From positions 177,132,825 through 177,196,824 of the forward strand of contig CAXKWD010000006.1 of NCBI GenBank assembly GCA_964059195.1: a stretch of 64,000 nt of DNA. The letters run 5' to 3'. Positions 24,561 through 35,873 of the stretch are shown one piece after another (within the stretch, counting starts at the first letter, position 1; each line of letters opens with the position of its first letter). The DNA comes from Ectobius pallidus (lineage: Eukaryota; Arthropoda; Insecta; Blattodea; Ectobiidae). The position numbers and the translations under genes are program-made. The notes beneath the pieces are model-generated. The model searched no databases, had not been told where the DNA came from, and worked only from the letters and a program-made list of their open reading frames with translations.

Positions 24561-25544
24561 TTAATATATAGTATTTATATAGGCTATATCTTAAGACGCT
24601 AGCGGCCGTAATTTTGAAGATATTTGAACCAAATTTTATTATGTTATTTCTAGGCCCAATAGTTCGGACAAGTTCGTTAATGAGAAAAATTGGCCCAAGG
24701 GGGGGAGGGTCGGGGGAGGGGGTTGAAGTTTTGAAAAATTTATATCTCGGCCCCTATGAAGTATAGAGTGAAACTTTGTTTGAATAAATTAGAGTACTCC
24801 CTATGGAGTTCACAGTGACACCAACGATTCGGGGGTTTTGGGGGTACGAGTGGGGGTGGGGGATGGAAATTCGAAACGTTTGAAACCACGTCTTGTGAGG
24901 TATCGTTGAAAAGCTCTTGATGAGTACTCTACAAATCAATAACTAATTTCTTGATAGTTCTCATATAAGGCGAGATTTGAATGTTTGAAAAAGTGCTCTT
25001 TCCTCTTTTTTGCAGTTATTACTGCGGGTGTCATGCCAAGGCTAAAGAAGAAGAGTGCTGCGCAGCGACAATAAATTAAACCAAAAGCACTTTGAAATCT
25101 ACCTCAGCCTGTAGGCATGCCTAAAGTTTTTTTTTAATTCGAAGTCTCTCAGAAGTTAAAATTTTGAATTTTTCTAAGGGTTTTAAGTTTTGTTGTTGTC
25201 CAAAACTTTTTAATTTAAAATAAGTTTTAATGTGATGCATTACCAGTAATGACCTGTCATATTTAACTGAAAGTTTTGTTACATTTTCTGATACATATAG
25301 GCTGATATAAAATAAACCACAGATCTTTGTAAGCCAAAAAAAAAAAAAGAAGTATCTACAGACCAGTGACGAGTAATTGTGTAAAAAGAGGTGAGATAGT
25401 TACATTTTCTGATGGAATCGAAATATTTGACAAGACTTTTGTAGTGTGTTTAGGAGCACTACACTTAGAAAGACCAGAATTATTATTTTCCATAAAATTA
25501 ATGGGTCATATCGTAAAATGAAATGAAGTTTATATGCTAGAAAC
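24561..25544. other. Unassigned DNA with a Helitron-like coding start
   Basis: 25033-25074 reads MPRLKKKSAAQRQ then stop, preceded by a pyrimidine tract and TTTTTTGCAG at 25005-25014. The same segment sits reversed in the Helitron at 28298-28336. Otherwise no feature. Confidence 0.5.
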
Positions 25545-26160
25545 GCCTTTTGAAAAAGGATAAATAAGGAATCTCCCTTGTATTGATCTGTTTCTGCACC
25601 ATTGAGAAGGAAGTCACACTATCTGCTGAGCTTTAGAAGCCGGACAACAAACGAAGGTGACGATGCTAATCCCGCTAGATGGCAGGGCACGCAGTTTTGA
25701 GATTTAACGTAGTTTTACTAGTTTTCATTAATACGTGTCACAGAATTGTCAATAAAAGACTACCTAGTAGTTTTAAAAATTCTACCAAGCTAGCAGTTCA
25801 GCTTATGTGGAATACTTTGTGTTAAGAAATGATTTGCGCGTTTAAGTGAGTTGCATCCATTGAACGTCTTTCAATGCTGCTGTGGTGTACCACATTGTAC
25901 ACGTTCGAACATCGAGATCTCACTTTGTAAAGCAATGCTTTAAAATAAGCGAATTTTTGGAGTTGATCTACTGGTGTTATCCATGGATCGACACATTAAA
26001 TCTCAATCAAGATGTTCACTCCTGAAGAAGAGTGAGACTTAATGATGATATCAGAAATGACAGACGAAAGTCAGACTGCTGGGTTTTGAACAATACCTAG
26101 TTTGCTCTTCCAACATAAGGTCAAATGTTCCAGGGTTCATTTAATTATTTTTATACTTTC
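25545..26160 (+). repeat. Dispersed repeat C, copy 1
   Basis: Near-identical in long stretches to 61755-62287 plus 62765-62860 and to 63485-64000 (for example GCTAGATGGCAGGGCACGCA, GTGGAATACTTTGTGTTAAG). No TIR or coding function recognised. Confidence 0.8.
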
Positions 26161-26224
26161 CTTTGGTGACAGTACGTACACAGCCCAAATAAAATCTGAC
26201 CAGAGCACTCATAAATCGTATTTT

Positions 26225-26815
26225 GAGTTATTACTAGGCTCTAAAAAAATTAGTTTTAGGCACCTAAAATAGGTTTTTAAAACAAGTAAATAGGCTTTTA
26301 AAAGAGAAAATAGGCTTTAAAAATATGTAAATAGATAGAAAATTGACTTTAAAATATTACAATACATACATAAACTGTAACTTTTTTCTAACTGCAAGAA
26401 ACGTGGTATAGCTATTCTTAACCGAATTAGCTGCAAAATTAGGCATCACGAACTATATTCACTTGACACAGAAGTCCTTCCTCCTTAATCCTCCCCCTCC
26501 CCTGTCAGTCAGCGTTCCTTTAGCGACAATTGTTTTGAACAGTCAAGTTTCTGTGAAAAACCCACCTCTGCTGTTCTGCTTTTCATTGAGGGATGTCCAT
26601 TATAAGATTGTAAAAATTACAGAAGTTGAATTTTATTTTAATGTACAAAATAGGCATTAAAATAGTAAAATAGGCTCTAAAGTTCCAAACAGGCATTTTA
26701 GGGCACTATAAAACTATATAAATGTAAGTGATTTCTCATGAAACATCCACATATTTAAAAAATTTCATGTTATTTCATAAGAAACAAAATAGGCATTTGC
26801 CTTAAAATGCCAGGT
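26225..26815. mobile_element. hAT-like TAGACCTGGGATTTTA family, damaged copy
   Basis: Reverse orientation relative to 32229-32837; 'aaataggc' words throughout. The right end AATGCCAGGTCTA is recognisable, the left terminus is missing about 18 bp. Confidence 0.7.
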
Positions 26816-26934
26816 CTATTCATTAAGCAGAACTTACGGAAGAACAAAGGTCAATTGTTTTTAAAAATCAGATTAACATCGTCCAGCATCTTGACACACA
26901 TTTACATAAAAATACAAACATTCCAAAAAAGTCA

Positions 26935-27018
26935 GATTGGCCGGCTATGGGATTTTAACCAGGGACCTCCAGAATGTGAGTCCAAGACATTACCACCTCG
27001 GTCACCTCGTTCAGTTTA
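26935..27018 (-). mobile_element. tRNA-derived SINE head
   Basis: On the minus strand CGAGGTGACCGAGGTGGTAATG is followed about 40 bases on by GGTTAAAATCCC, spaced like Pol III A and B boxes. Confidence 0.6.
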
Positions 27019-27699
27019 ACAGTCGACTTTGATAAGCATAATACATATTATGTAAAGGAATAGTGTTATTTGTCATAGCTAACTGTATTGTAAGTTCCAA
27101 AGCCGTACGAGATCAACACTGTAAAACAATTTGTTGTCATGATAACTGATTTGCATTTGTTAAATGCATTCTAATATATTACCATAGAACAGGCACTAAA
27201 TTGGGCATTACTCCGGTACCGCTCAACCGATTTGGTCCAAAATCAATAGGCTTCTTCTCACGGATATTATAAATGCGTATACCAAGTTTCATGAAGATCC
27301 GATAAAGCGCTTTTGAGTTATCGCGCATAAAGACAGACGGATTTACACAATCTCATAAAGTACCGTACCATTGTGGCACTTAATAAATATTGTTTTCATG
27401 GGGTTGAGACAGCTGGATGTAGTTCAGACATAATCCGGAGAGAACTGGATTAAAGTTCAGAAGGGCACTGCATATCTATCACACCATATACGTCACACAA
27501 ATATTATATCACTAGGGCTCGAAAATTATCTTATTTTATAAATGTGACGAATTGCAGTTTTTATTTTAATTATTGGAGCTCCAAGCCAGCAAAAGATGCC
27601 CTGAAGATGGTGTAAAGGCACCGAAATATCTAGGCGTCAAACAGGAAAGAAAGCAAGGGCCCCATTGACAAATTTTCTCGGGCCCCCGTCAAATATTAA

Positions 27700-28504
27700 A
27701 TTTTCTACCCAACTTGCACTTGCAGGTTTTGGGGGGAGGAAAGTATGAAAGTGGTGTTGATTTATTTTTGATTTCAGCCCCGAAACGGTTTTATGGTAAC
27801 ATGAGAGTGAGAAATAAAATTTTCCGCAAAGACAATACAATTTTATGTTACATTGTTACCGGAATTTCTGTTTCTTCTTATTTGAACCCCTAACAGGCTT
27901 GGTGTGTAGAAGCAATGGGGTGCGAAAATCTAAGTCCTCTATGAGCCATAAATGCTGTATCAAGCGTTGATACTACATACTTATATAAAGACCAGTGGCG
28001 GACGCAGGGGGGGATAGGGGGGTTATATCCCCCCGAAATTTGAAAAAAATGCTATATATGTACTCTAAGTGACCAGTTTTATAAACTAATTGTATATGTA
28101 AGTTGATTAATTTTTGTTAGTACTCTTTCTACCTATTCAAATCCCCCCCCCCCGAAACAAATTTCTGCGTCCGCCACTGATAAAGACCTAGAGTTTCAAA
28201 ATCAGAAGTCCTTCAGAAGGTAATTTCGAATTACAAAAATCCCTTTAGGCAGGCCTACAGGCTGAGGTAGATTTCGAAGTGCTATTGGTTTATTTTATTA
28301 TCGCTGCGCAGCACTCTTCTTCTTTAGCCTTGGCATGGCAAACCCGCAGTAATAAGAACTGAATTCGGTAAAGAGCAAGAGCCTACAATCATTTGTTTTG
28401 ACAACAAGAAAAGGCTATAATATTCTGGGATTGCAATAGGTAGATTTTTCTTCGAAATCTACCTGAAATACAAAACCTGGGCGACGCCGGGCCTCTTAAG
28501 CTAG
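27700..28504 (+). mobile_element. Helitron family B with inserted MITE
   Basis: Ends CTGGGCGACGCCGGGCC and CTCTTAAGCTAG with host T after 28504. The body matches 31600-31950 and carries a reversed copy of the MPRLKKKSAAQR segment (28298-28336). The 5' end is not clear. Interrupted at 27993-28179. Confidence 0.8.
27993..28179. mobile_element. hAT-like MITE, 187 bp, inside a Helitron
   Basis: Perfect 15-bp TIR CAGTGGCGGACGCAG and perfect target duplication ATAAAGAC (27985-27992 and 28180-28187). G-run and C-run next to each TIR could extend a hairpin. Confidence 0.95.
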
Positions 28505-28543
28505 TGAGGAATAAACCATTAATTTGCAATGTGTATCGCTTAC

Positions 28544-28596
28544 CTGTCAGAGCGGTGCTTGAAGCATTTTGCTGCCACTCCCACGGAGTTGCCCAT
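28544..28596 (-). CDS. Candidate first coding exon (possibly of malic enzyme)
   Basis: Minus strand reads MGNSVGVAAKCFKHRSD then two bases AG and a strong donor (CAG|GTAAGC); the next in-frame codon past the junction is a stop, as expected for an intron. The ATG is in good context (GACATGG). The Gly at position 2 followed by Asn-Ser makes N-myristoylation conceivable, though position 6 is Gly rather than Ser/Thr. Its phase fits the acceptor at 12542, giving an open frame into the malic enzyme exon; this pairing is inference. It could equally belong to an unrelated gene, and the protein segment is not one I recognise. Confidence 0.5.
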
Positions 28597-28599
28597 GTC

Positions 28600-28700
28600 G
28601 ACTGGAACGGGAGGCTGAGCACCAACCAGGGCATGACGTCACGTGCTTGACAATCGATAGTCGCGTGTGACACAAATTTTCACTGTCACTTATCTGTCAC
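28600..28700 (-). promoter_or_regulatory. Candidate promoter with CRE and E-box
   Basis: Overlapping TGACGTCA (28634-28641, CRE) and CACGTG (28640-28645, E-box) 38-50 bases upstream of the ATG at 28596, in a locally GC-richer stretch. Start site not visible. Confidence 0.5.
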
Positions 28701-28791
28701 ATACATCTCTCAGCCCTGTGTAAAACTATATCCATGCAGGGCCCGGATGTTTATGAAGAGAGGTATTTTCTTCTTGACTTTTATTCAGTCA

Positions 28792-29434
28792 CTAGCAGGT
28801 ACCCGCAGCTTCGCCCGCGATAATTATTTTAAAAATTACAAATTAAGAGCATAATAGTTAAATAATTATATTTATTAACACCTAAATCACGTGGACTGTA
28901 TACCACGATTAGAAAGCGTCGACTGGTAAAAACGACCCCAGATTCGAGTTCCCTGGACCAGAAAACCCCTGCATAGTGAGTTTCGTCCAAATCGGACAAT
29001 GTTTGCCCATTTAGGCTTGTATTCATTTATCCCTCTTCCGTCTAGGGGTTGACATTTCAGACGTCTGCGGGCCTTGACATTATAAACAAATGAATCGACC
29101 AGGATGGGCTTACAAAATTATTTTATTCTTCTATTTCCAAATTATTACAAAAAACGACAAAGCTACCTCAACTGATTTTACAAATGAAATGTATAACTGA
29201 GAACTGATGCTTGAATAGCGAAAAAATGCACGTTTTCTGCCCGTTTTTCACTCATAACTCGCGAACGAAAGCGGACATAAAAATTATGGCTTCGAGGTAT
29301 ATTTTCCCACCTGTTGTTCTCAATAAAATATGTAATTTCAGATCTCTGCGTTCAGTAGATTTCGCTGGGCATCTCGGACAGACAGACAGAAAGACAAACA
29401 CTTCCTTTTATTATTATTATTATTATTATTATTG
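28792..29434 (-). mobile_element. Helitron family A
   Basis: On the minus strand ends with hairpin CGCGGGCGAAGCTGCGGG, then TACCTGCTAG and host T at 28791. The opposite end is a (TAA)n-type start near 29434. Same family as 1617-2200 and 17298-17899. Confidence 0.82.
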
Positions 29435-29869
29435 AATAGGTAATATATTTGCATATTTATGTAATTTTGGTCATATTGTTCATATTGTGCATATTGTGCA
29501 TATTTTCGTGATTTCAAGTTGCAAATTACAATTGTTTGAGAACGGACTCCACTTTATTCATGCATTTATAAAGAAAGAAACACAAACATTCCTTTTACAA
29601 CTCTTTCTGCTTAGTACCTTAGGTAGGCCTACTATGGCAGAAGAAGTATTGTTTTCGACCCCCAAAATCCAAGTTGAGTTTTTAAAATAAATGCACGTTT
29701 TGAGGTTCCCTGAATCCAAAAATACTATTTTTAGTACACGCTCTCTAAAACGGCTGCTTATCGGACTGGTAACACGCCGAAAAGCTGCACTTTAAAGGAC
29801 AAGTCCGCTAAAATTGCATAAAAGTGCATTCAAACTGCATTCAAAATGCACTTTTATCGGCCTTGTCCT
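29435..29869. other. Repeat fragments, no gene
   Basis: 29600-29735 resembles the interior of repeat E (AAGAAGTATTGTTTTCGACCC). 29770-29870 has an imperfect inverted repeat around GGACAAGTCCGC/AAGTGCATT. Confidence 0.45.
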
Positions 29870-30270
29870 TTAAAGTCGTCATGGCAATCTATAAACAAAA
29901 CCCAGACGGCATTGACCAGTCACACCAACTTTAACATGGATTTGCGCATATAATTGGTCATAAAACAACAAATTTAAGCCAACACGTTTCTTTATGATAA
30001 TCAGAAACTTTACGAGGGTTTTTCGCAAAACACGATAGCCTACTTCATCATGTAACAACAAATATAAGCCAACAACTTTTCACATGTTGGTTCACTTGAA
30101 AAACATTCCTTACCATGGACGAACAGCATTTAAATGCCGTAATATATCCCTTCTCATAGCCTATTTCTGCCGTGAAGTTGCTGGTAGCAGCTCCAATTCA
30201 ATGTTTCTGGCTTGGATTGAAATTTCCTCGGTATTATCATTTATATTTTCACAAGCTTTTCATAAATACT
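29870..30270 (-). repeat. Dispersed repeat F, copy 2
   Basis: Reverse complement of 23200-23600, diverged, with frame breaks relative to copy 1. Confidence 0.65.
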
Positions 30271-31157
30271 ACGTAGTTGGTATGCAATATTTTTTACAAA
30301 CAAGGAACTCATATATTATGCATCTATACTACCACATTTGTTATTGCTACGTACGGTCATTGTTTTATGATCTAGATGGCCATGACAATATAACTTAAAG
30401 AAATGACTGACTGCCTTTCATTATAATTAATTATACGGTATTTTTTGTTTTATTTCATATAATTTATAGAACTTTTACTAAAAAATATTGTATGCACCAC
30501 GTACGCAAAAACTTTAGCGGACTCATCCAGTATTTCAGCCTCGGCTTTCGCCTCGGCCGCTAAACTAGATTCGTCCGCTAAAGCGTTATTTTGCGTACTT
30601 GATACATAAATAGCTATTTCGGAAACAGGTCTTTATATGTGTGTGTGTGTGTGTGTCTGTCTGTGTGGATATCTGTGAACAGCCTAGCTCCTGAACGGAA
30701 AAACAAATGAAAACGACATTTTTGTATTTGGGTCAGGTACCTTCTGAGGATGTGACACGAAGATTGGCGACAAGTTTCTCTTATTTTTAAGGGGACTTGA
30801 CATAAAAGAATTTTCGTTTATGGCGATTTTCTCGAAAACAGCGTTTACGATTTTGTTTAAATTTTACACATGAGGTGCTTATACCAAGAGCTAAAACTTT
30901 TATTTGAAACATTTTTTCGAGAAAGTATCTGAACAGTAGTTATAAGCCACTCACTGTAAATATGCGCTTTTTGCAAAATCTTCTCTTTTTCTATATCAGA
31001 ATGTGAAGTGAAAAAAGTATTGGCTATGTAAGTAAGGTAAGTTACGTGAGTACATTAATCAGGTTTTATTTGGGTTGTGTATCCTTCGGGGATGCGATGT
31101 GATGTGATAATGACATTGTCTTCATTTTTACAAGCAATTTACTCCAACAGAATGTCA
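30271..31157. repeat. Unassigned DNA, short inverted repeat and repeat E fragment
   Basis: GTACGCAAAAACTTTAGCGG at 30499 is mirrored at 30575-30599 (GTCCGCTAAAGCGTTATTTT...). 30640-30960 is a reversed relative of repeat E (3260-3600). No gene. Confidence 0.5.
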
Positions 31158-31970
31158 TCTCTATATATATAAAAGGCTTTGTCCTGACTGACTGAATGAC
31201 TGACTGAATGACAGGAATCAACGTACAGCCTAAACTATAACAGGTAGAGACTTGGAATTTTGACAGTGCCTTCGTTTCATAATGTAGGTGCTCACTAAGA
31301 AAGGATTTTGAAAAATTCAGATTCTAAATGCCAAAAATCAAATGTTTTTGAGAATACTTAATCCCTTCTTACACAGAATTATCGAATCCGAATCACATTT
31401 GACATTAAAACATATTGTTACCAGCGGGTCTCAGATGGCCATGGAAAAAAAATGAAAGTAGAATAAATTTGACAAATGAGAGAAACAAATGAGAGAACTA
31501 TCAATATCCACGAAAATAATGTAGTCACATAACTTTCTTTACCCTGGACATAGAGAAAACAATACGAGGTAAGGTAATATGTTTTGGGAAGAGATGTATG
31601 AAAGTGATATTGTATTTCTGTTTAATTTCATTCCGAAAACGGTTTTATGGTAACATGATAGTGAGAAACAAAATTTTCAGCCACGATAATACAATTTTAT
31701 GTTACCGGAATTTCGGTTTCTTCTTATTAGAACCCCTCCCGGGCTTACTGTGTACTGTACAAGCGATGGGATGCAAAATTCTACATATAGCCATAAAAGC
31801 TATTTCAAACATTTTCTTAGGGGATAGTTTGAGTGTGATATGTCGTTCTTTCTACTTCACATTATAAATACCTATATAAGGACCTAGAATTTATAAATCT
31901 AAAGTCCTTCATAAGTTAATTTCCAATTACAAAATAAAAAACCCGGGCGACGCCGGGCCTTTTAAGCTAG
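31158..31970 (+). mobile_element. Helitron family B, full length
   Basis: Starts A|TCTCTATATATATAAAAGGC and ends with ACCCGGGCGACGCCGGGC hairpin plus TTTTAAGCTAG|T. No duplication of flanks. 813 bp, without Rep/helicase coding; best boundary reference for the family here. Confidence 0.9.
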
Positions 31971-32228
31971 TACATAATAATTATATTATATTTAAGAGGC
32001 TAATTTTTATTTTGGCAGAGGAAGTCATGTGAGTTCCACATCAGATTCAATATAAGCAAATAATATAACGTGGTTACACAGCCCAATGAAGAACTTTTTG
32101 TTTGGTGTCTCAGATGTTTTAGTGTGCTTATTCCAAATATGTAAACAGTTTTTCTCTACCAGCTCTACTCTTATATAGATTTTATTCATTAACTCTTAGT
32201 CTAGCGAAGAAAAATCTTGCTTGATAAT

Positions 32229-32837
32229 TAGACCTGGGATTTTAACGCAAATGCCTATTTTGTTCCTTATGAAATGACATGAAATTTTTTAAATATTTGG
32301 ACATTTCATGATAAATCACTTACATTTATAGAGTTTTATAGTGCCCTAAAATGCCTATTTGGACTTTTAGAACCTATTTTACTATTTTAGTGCCTAAAAT
32401 GTCTATTTTGTATATTTAAAATAAAATTCAACTTCACAATCTTATAATGGACATCCCTCAATGAAAAGCAGAACAGCAGAGGGTGGGTTTTTCACAGATT
32501 ATTCCAAACAATTTGTCTCTAAAGGAATGCTGACTGACGGGGGAAGGGGAGGATTAAGGGAGAAGGACTACTATGTCAAGTCACCAGTGAAAGAACATCT
32601 GTTTAAGTGAATGTAGTTCGTGATGCCTAATTTTGCAGTTAAATCTGTTAGGAATAGGTATACCACGTTTCTTGCAGTAAAAAAGACCATGTTACAGTAT
32701 ATATTGTAATATTTTAAAGTCTATTTTCTATCTATTTACACATTTTTAAAGCATGTTTCAAGTGCCTACTTTCTCTTTTAAAAGCCTATTTTAGGTGCCT
32801 AAAACTAATTTTTTTAGAGCATAAAATCCCAGGTCTA
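32229..32837. mobile_element. hAT-like TAGACCTGGGATTTTA element
   Basis: TAGACCTGGGATTTTA at the left, mirrored at the right. Flanks TTGATAAT and (A)TGATAAT give a 7-bp shared target. Interior of 'aaataggc' words. Related to 26225-26815 and more distantly to 53665-54404. Confidence 0.82.
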
Positions 32838-34408
32838 TGATAATATAGGTAGTGATGTTCTTGACCATACTTTGGACACGTAGGACGAAAACTCTACGAA
32901 GTACAGAAAAACTAAAAGCTGTATTATTTTTTGGCCCTCAAATTGACAGCTCGTAAGTCATAAACGACCGTACGATATGTGATAATATCAATTTTTTGAC
33001 AGACCCCATGTTATATTGTTATTGTAATGTTAATGTAATCTTGCTTTTTTCTTCACATGATTTAGAAGGTAAAAATAGCCACTGTTTTTTATTTATATCA
33101 AAGGTAAAATGGGATAATATGCACAATGGTAATACCATATCTCACAAAACTAAAGCTGATAGGGAAAAACTAATAGCTCATTTGGCATCAGCGACCTAAC
33201 TATACCCAAGAATAGGTATAAATTCTAAGGCACCAAAATGGCTTTTAGTCTGTGTTATCTTTTGTCAATTTTATCTTTGCTTGAAATTAGAGGCCCCTCT
33301 CAGTTACGAAATGCGGCCTTCTAAAATTTCAGATAAAATATATTTAAAATTTTACGACAAAAATTAGATTTAAAGTAAAATTTGCTAAAGCTTTAATTTT
33401 CTCTCAGTGCAGAAGACATTATTGTCTCATAAAATATTGGTTTAAGTATATTAAGACATTTCACAATAAAAATGTTTTCTAATTTTTTATAATTTCTTTA
33501 TAAAAATGTTTCTTCCCTGAAAATTTTGATTATAAACTTGAAACATGTTTACTTCAAAACTATGAAAGATAAAAACACAAAATTTTCAATATTTTGTAGA
33601 CAGAATAAATCTCTAGTGCCTGACATTTAGTTTGTTTTGTATACTTAAGATTCTAAATTGTTACATCGATTTATATAAACTGAAAATATTTTTGTTGACA
33701 TCATTATAAACAAAAATCTAGAACACAGTAGACAATTCATATATTAGAAATTCCTCTACATCAAGCACTAGAGAACATTTCAAGCTTCAAAATGACACCA
33801 AAATCACTTTGATATGTCAATTTATAGAAGAATTGTGAGTTTGAAACAATTGAATACCTTCCAATTTACTACTAAAGGGAAATTGAGAGGAAAACCAACC
33901 TTGTTTCGAAACGCATGGAAAACAAACGTAGGGGTAAGCGAGAAAAGAGGATGTTCAAACAGGTCATACTTACTCAGCACATGACTCCACTTACTTACTA
34001 GTGTATTAGTGACAATTAGTAGCTAATATTAGAAGTTTTAGCAGAGAGGGAAAATTACAAATAGTGAAATTTTGATAGCTGAGCAATGGGCGTGGCAAAA
34101 TGATTCTTCTTAGAAAAAGGGCTCTATAGAGAAGCTGGAAGCAAGATAATAATCTAATTCTACGCTTTATCACATTCAAGAATATGGTACACAGTCTTTA
34201 AACACAACACACACGGAGCAAGAAAAATAAAAATAAAAATATACCACTACCTTCCAGTACACCAGGGTCGGCACTGTGGAAGCGACAGCCGTGGCATGCA
34301 TCTTCCTATGTGGGCACAACATTCAAACACCATGCTGCTAGAACTGTGAAGTGCACAGTTCCATAAAAAGATTTTCTTTTAACTGGAAAATGGCTACTGG
34401 TATTAAGC
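32838..34408. other. No gene recognised
   Basis: AT-rich DNA; short frames only (for example 32996-33199) with no family resemblance. Confidence 0.55.
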
Positions 34409-34637
34409 TTAAAGGAAGGGTAAACTAAAAAAATACAATTTTCTTATTTTAATCTCATCGCACGGAGCTTTGAATTACGAAACGAATGGTGATCTCGTGA
34501 ACTTCAGGCGCCCAATATTACGCCTTGTACGGGTGAAGTAAAACGCTGCTGTGACGTCACACCTGACTAACTCGCTGGCAAGACAACAGCTGCGGTAATG
34601 CTCGTGCATGTGTTTCTAATACACAACAAAGTCTCAT

Positions 34638-35039
34638 TTGTGTTTTTTGTTGATAGAGATGCCTGCAATGTTACCTTCTAAGGACAAATCTCGGTATTCA
34701 CAAATTAATATCACACGAAAAGAAAATGACAAGGAATTATTTAAAGAATTGCATATAAGAAAAGAAAATACGGAATGGTGTAAATGTGGGCTGTGTATAC
34801 ATATGAAAACGGGTCACGAAAGTGTGTGTTGTTGGGACTGTGAAGTAATTTGTGAACAGAAGGGGGTTGTAGACTGTATAACACGACATTGCTCATTCGA
34901 TAGCGTTATTATAAATAAAGATACACTAGTTGCCAGGCGTTATCAGTTAATACTTAGATCTAAAACAGTTGAAAAACAAAATATTTTTTCAAGATACGAA
35001 CAGAGTCACATTCAGATTCAGAATCATCTTTTGCGGTAG
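34638..35039 (+). CDS. P2RX7-C-like (P2X7 ballast-type) domain protein in a transposon
   Basis: An intact 133-codon frame. Residues 44-103 hold the cysteine pattern of the P2X7 cytoplasmic ballast module: W47-C-x-C with C53, then ESVCC (C64, C65) and C68, then DCITRH with C80 and H84, and a following FDSV...NKDTL segment. In vertebrate P2X7 these residues bind zinc; outside it the module occurs in many invertebrate proteins of unknown role, some transposon-linked. Basic N-terminus, no signal peptide or membrane span, so not an ion channel. The start could be Met1 or Met8/Met11. It lies inside a TTAA element and converges with a decayed THAP frame. Function unknown; may be cargo or a transposon DNA-binding accessory. 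Confidence 0.7.
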   Translation: MCFLLIEMPAMLPSKDKSRYSQINITRKENDKELFKELHIRKENTEWCKCGLCIHMKTGHESVCCWDCEVICEQKGVVDCITRHCSFDSVIINKDTLVARRYQLILRSKTVEKQNIFSRYEQSHIQIQNHLLR

Positions 35040-35617
35040 TAGAAATTTCTGAAATGCTAAAAGAGCTATCTAAATCACAATTTCTAGAAGAAACATTCAA
35101 TGAATCTGTGCAAACATTGACATAAGTTTAATTTCCTAGTTCACACTGAACGCTTACGCTGTTAGAAACTGAATTTTCGTCATAAATACTAGATTCCACA
35201 TTCATGATTTGTCCATTCCCGGATACTGAAGGATTACTGTTCAAATCTTGCAATAACTCTATCATTTCCTTCTTCCTCGAGTACGACGATTTTCTTTACT
35301 TCATTGGCGGTGTTTCAGATTTCCCACGCAAAAAAAGTGATGGCACAGCACTTCTTTTTTAAACAGATTGCGGGGTTTCTCCAGATAACTGTTTTCGTAA
35401 CTGTACCGAAAGCTCGGTATCATTTTCTTCAAAATTTTGTGAACAAACCGTACTGTATTTAGTAGGAACAAATTTTTCTCTTTTTATTTTTATCAGCCAT
35501 TGCTTATTTACGTTCGGATGACTTATCTCTGTTGGGAAATCGATGAAAAGATATTTTAAGTGTGTTATCACTCTTCGACGATGAGTTTGTACACCCCACA
35601 ACACAACAATAAACCAT
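35000..35617 (-). pseudogene. THAP-domain protein, broken
   Basis: From ATG at 35617 the frame reads MVYCCVVGCTN (first two zinc-binding Cys of the C2CH finger) and ISFHRFP, the hallmark THAP block. A one-base change then shifts frame to QWLIKIKREKFVPTKYSTVC and SQNF; the usual final His of C-x2-H is Asn here. A TAA follows SGETPQSV, after which KRSAVPSLFLRGKS continues, matching the AVP.F segment that normally closes THAP domains. Further codons run to about 35000 with more stops. THAP domains bind DNA in P-element, Kolobok and host regulators. No catalytic domain follows. Confidence 0.82.
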
Positions 35618-35873
35618 TGTTTGAACAGATACTCACTAAAAAACTGTAACAGTAGACAGAATGCTGTGAAATGTCTTTCACCGGGCGAGACTGAGCCAAG
35701 CCTTCGTCAAGCGTGACGTCACGCGCCCATCGCTTTACAATAAATATATTCGTTTTGTGATTAAATGTGAAGGTGTAAAACATTTCTAACAGTGAATATC
35801 ATTTCTTAAAAACATTTTCTTTCAATCCGTATGAAGAAAATGATACTGAATTTTTAGTTTACTTTTCCTTTAA

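Larger units (their letters stand above)
34413..35869. mobile_element. TTAA-flanked DNA transposon carrying P2RX7-C and THAP modules
   Basis: TTAA occurs immediately outside both ends (34409-34412 and 35870-35873). The terminal inverted repeats AGGAAGGGTAAACTAAAAA and, reversed, AGGAAAAGTAAACTAAAAA differ at two sites. TTAA duplication is known for piggyBac and Kolobok superfamilies, and Kolobok elements are known to use THAP proteins, so a Kolobok-type derivative is the best guess. The 1457-bp element holds a plus-strand P2RX7-C-like ORF and a minus-strand THAP relic converging on each other. No recognisable transposase catalytic core. Confidence 0.8.

Noticed and set aside
29890..30260. Possible conserved gene shared with 23.2 kb
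   Set aside because: Inverted repeat copies with frame breaks; read as dispersed repeat.
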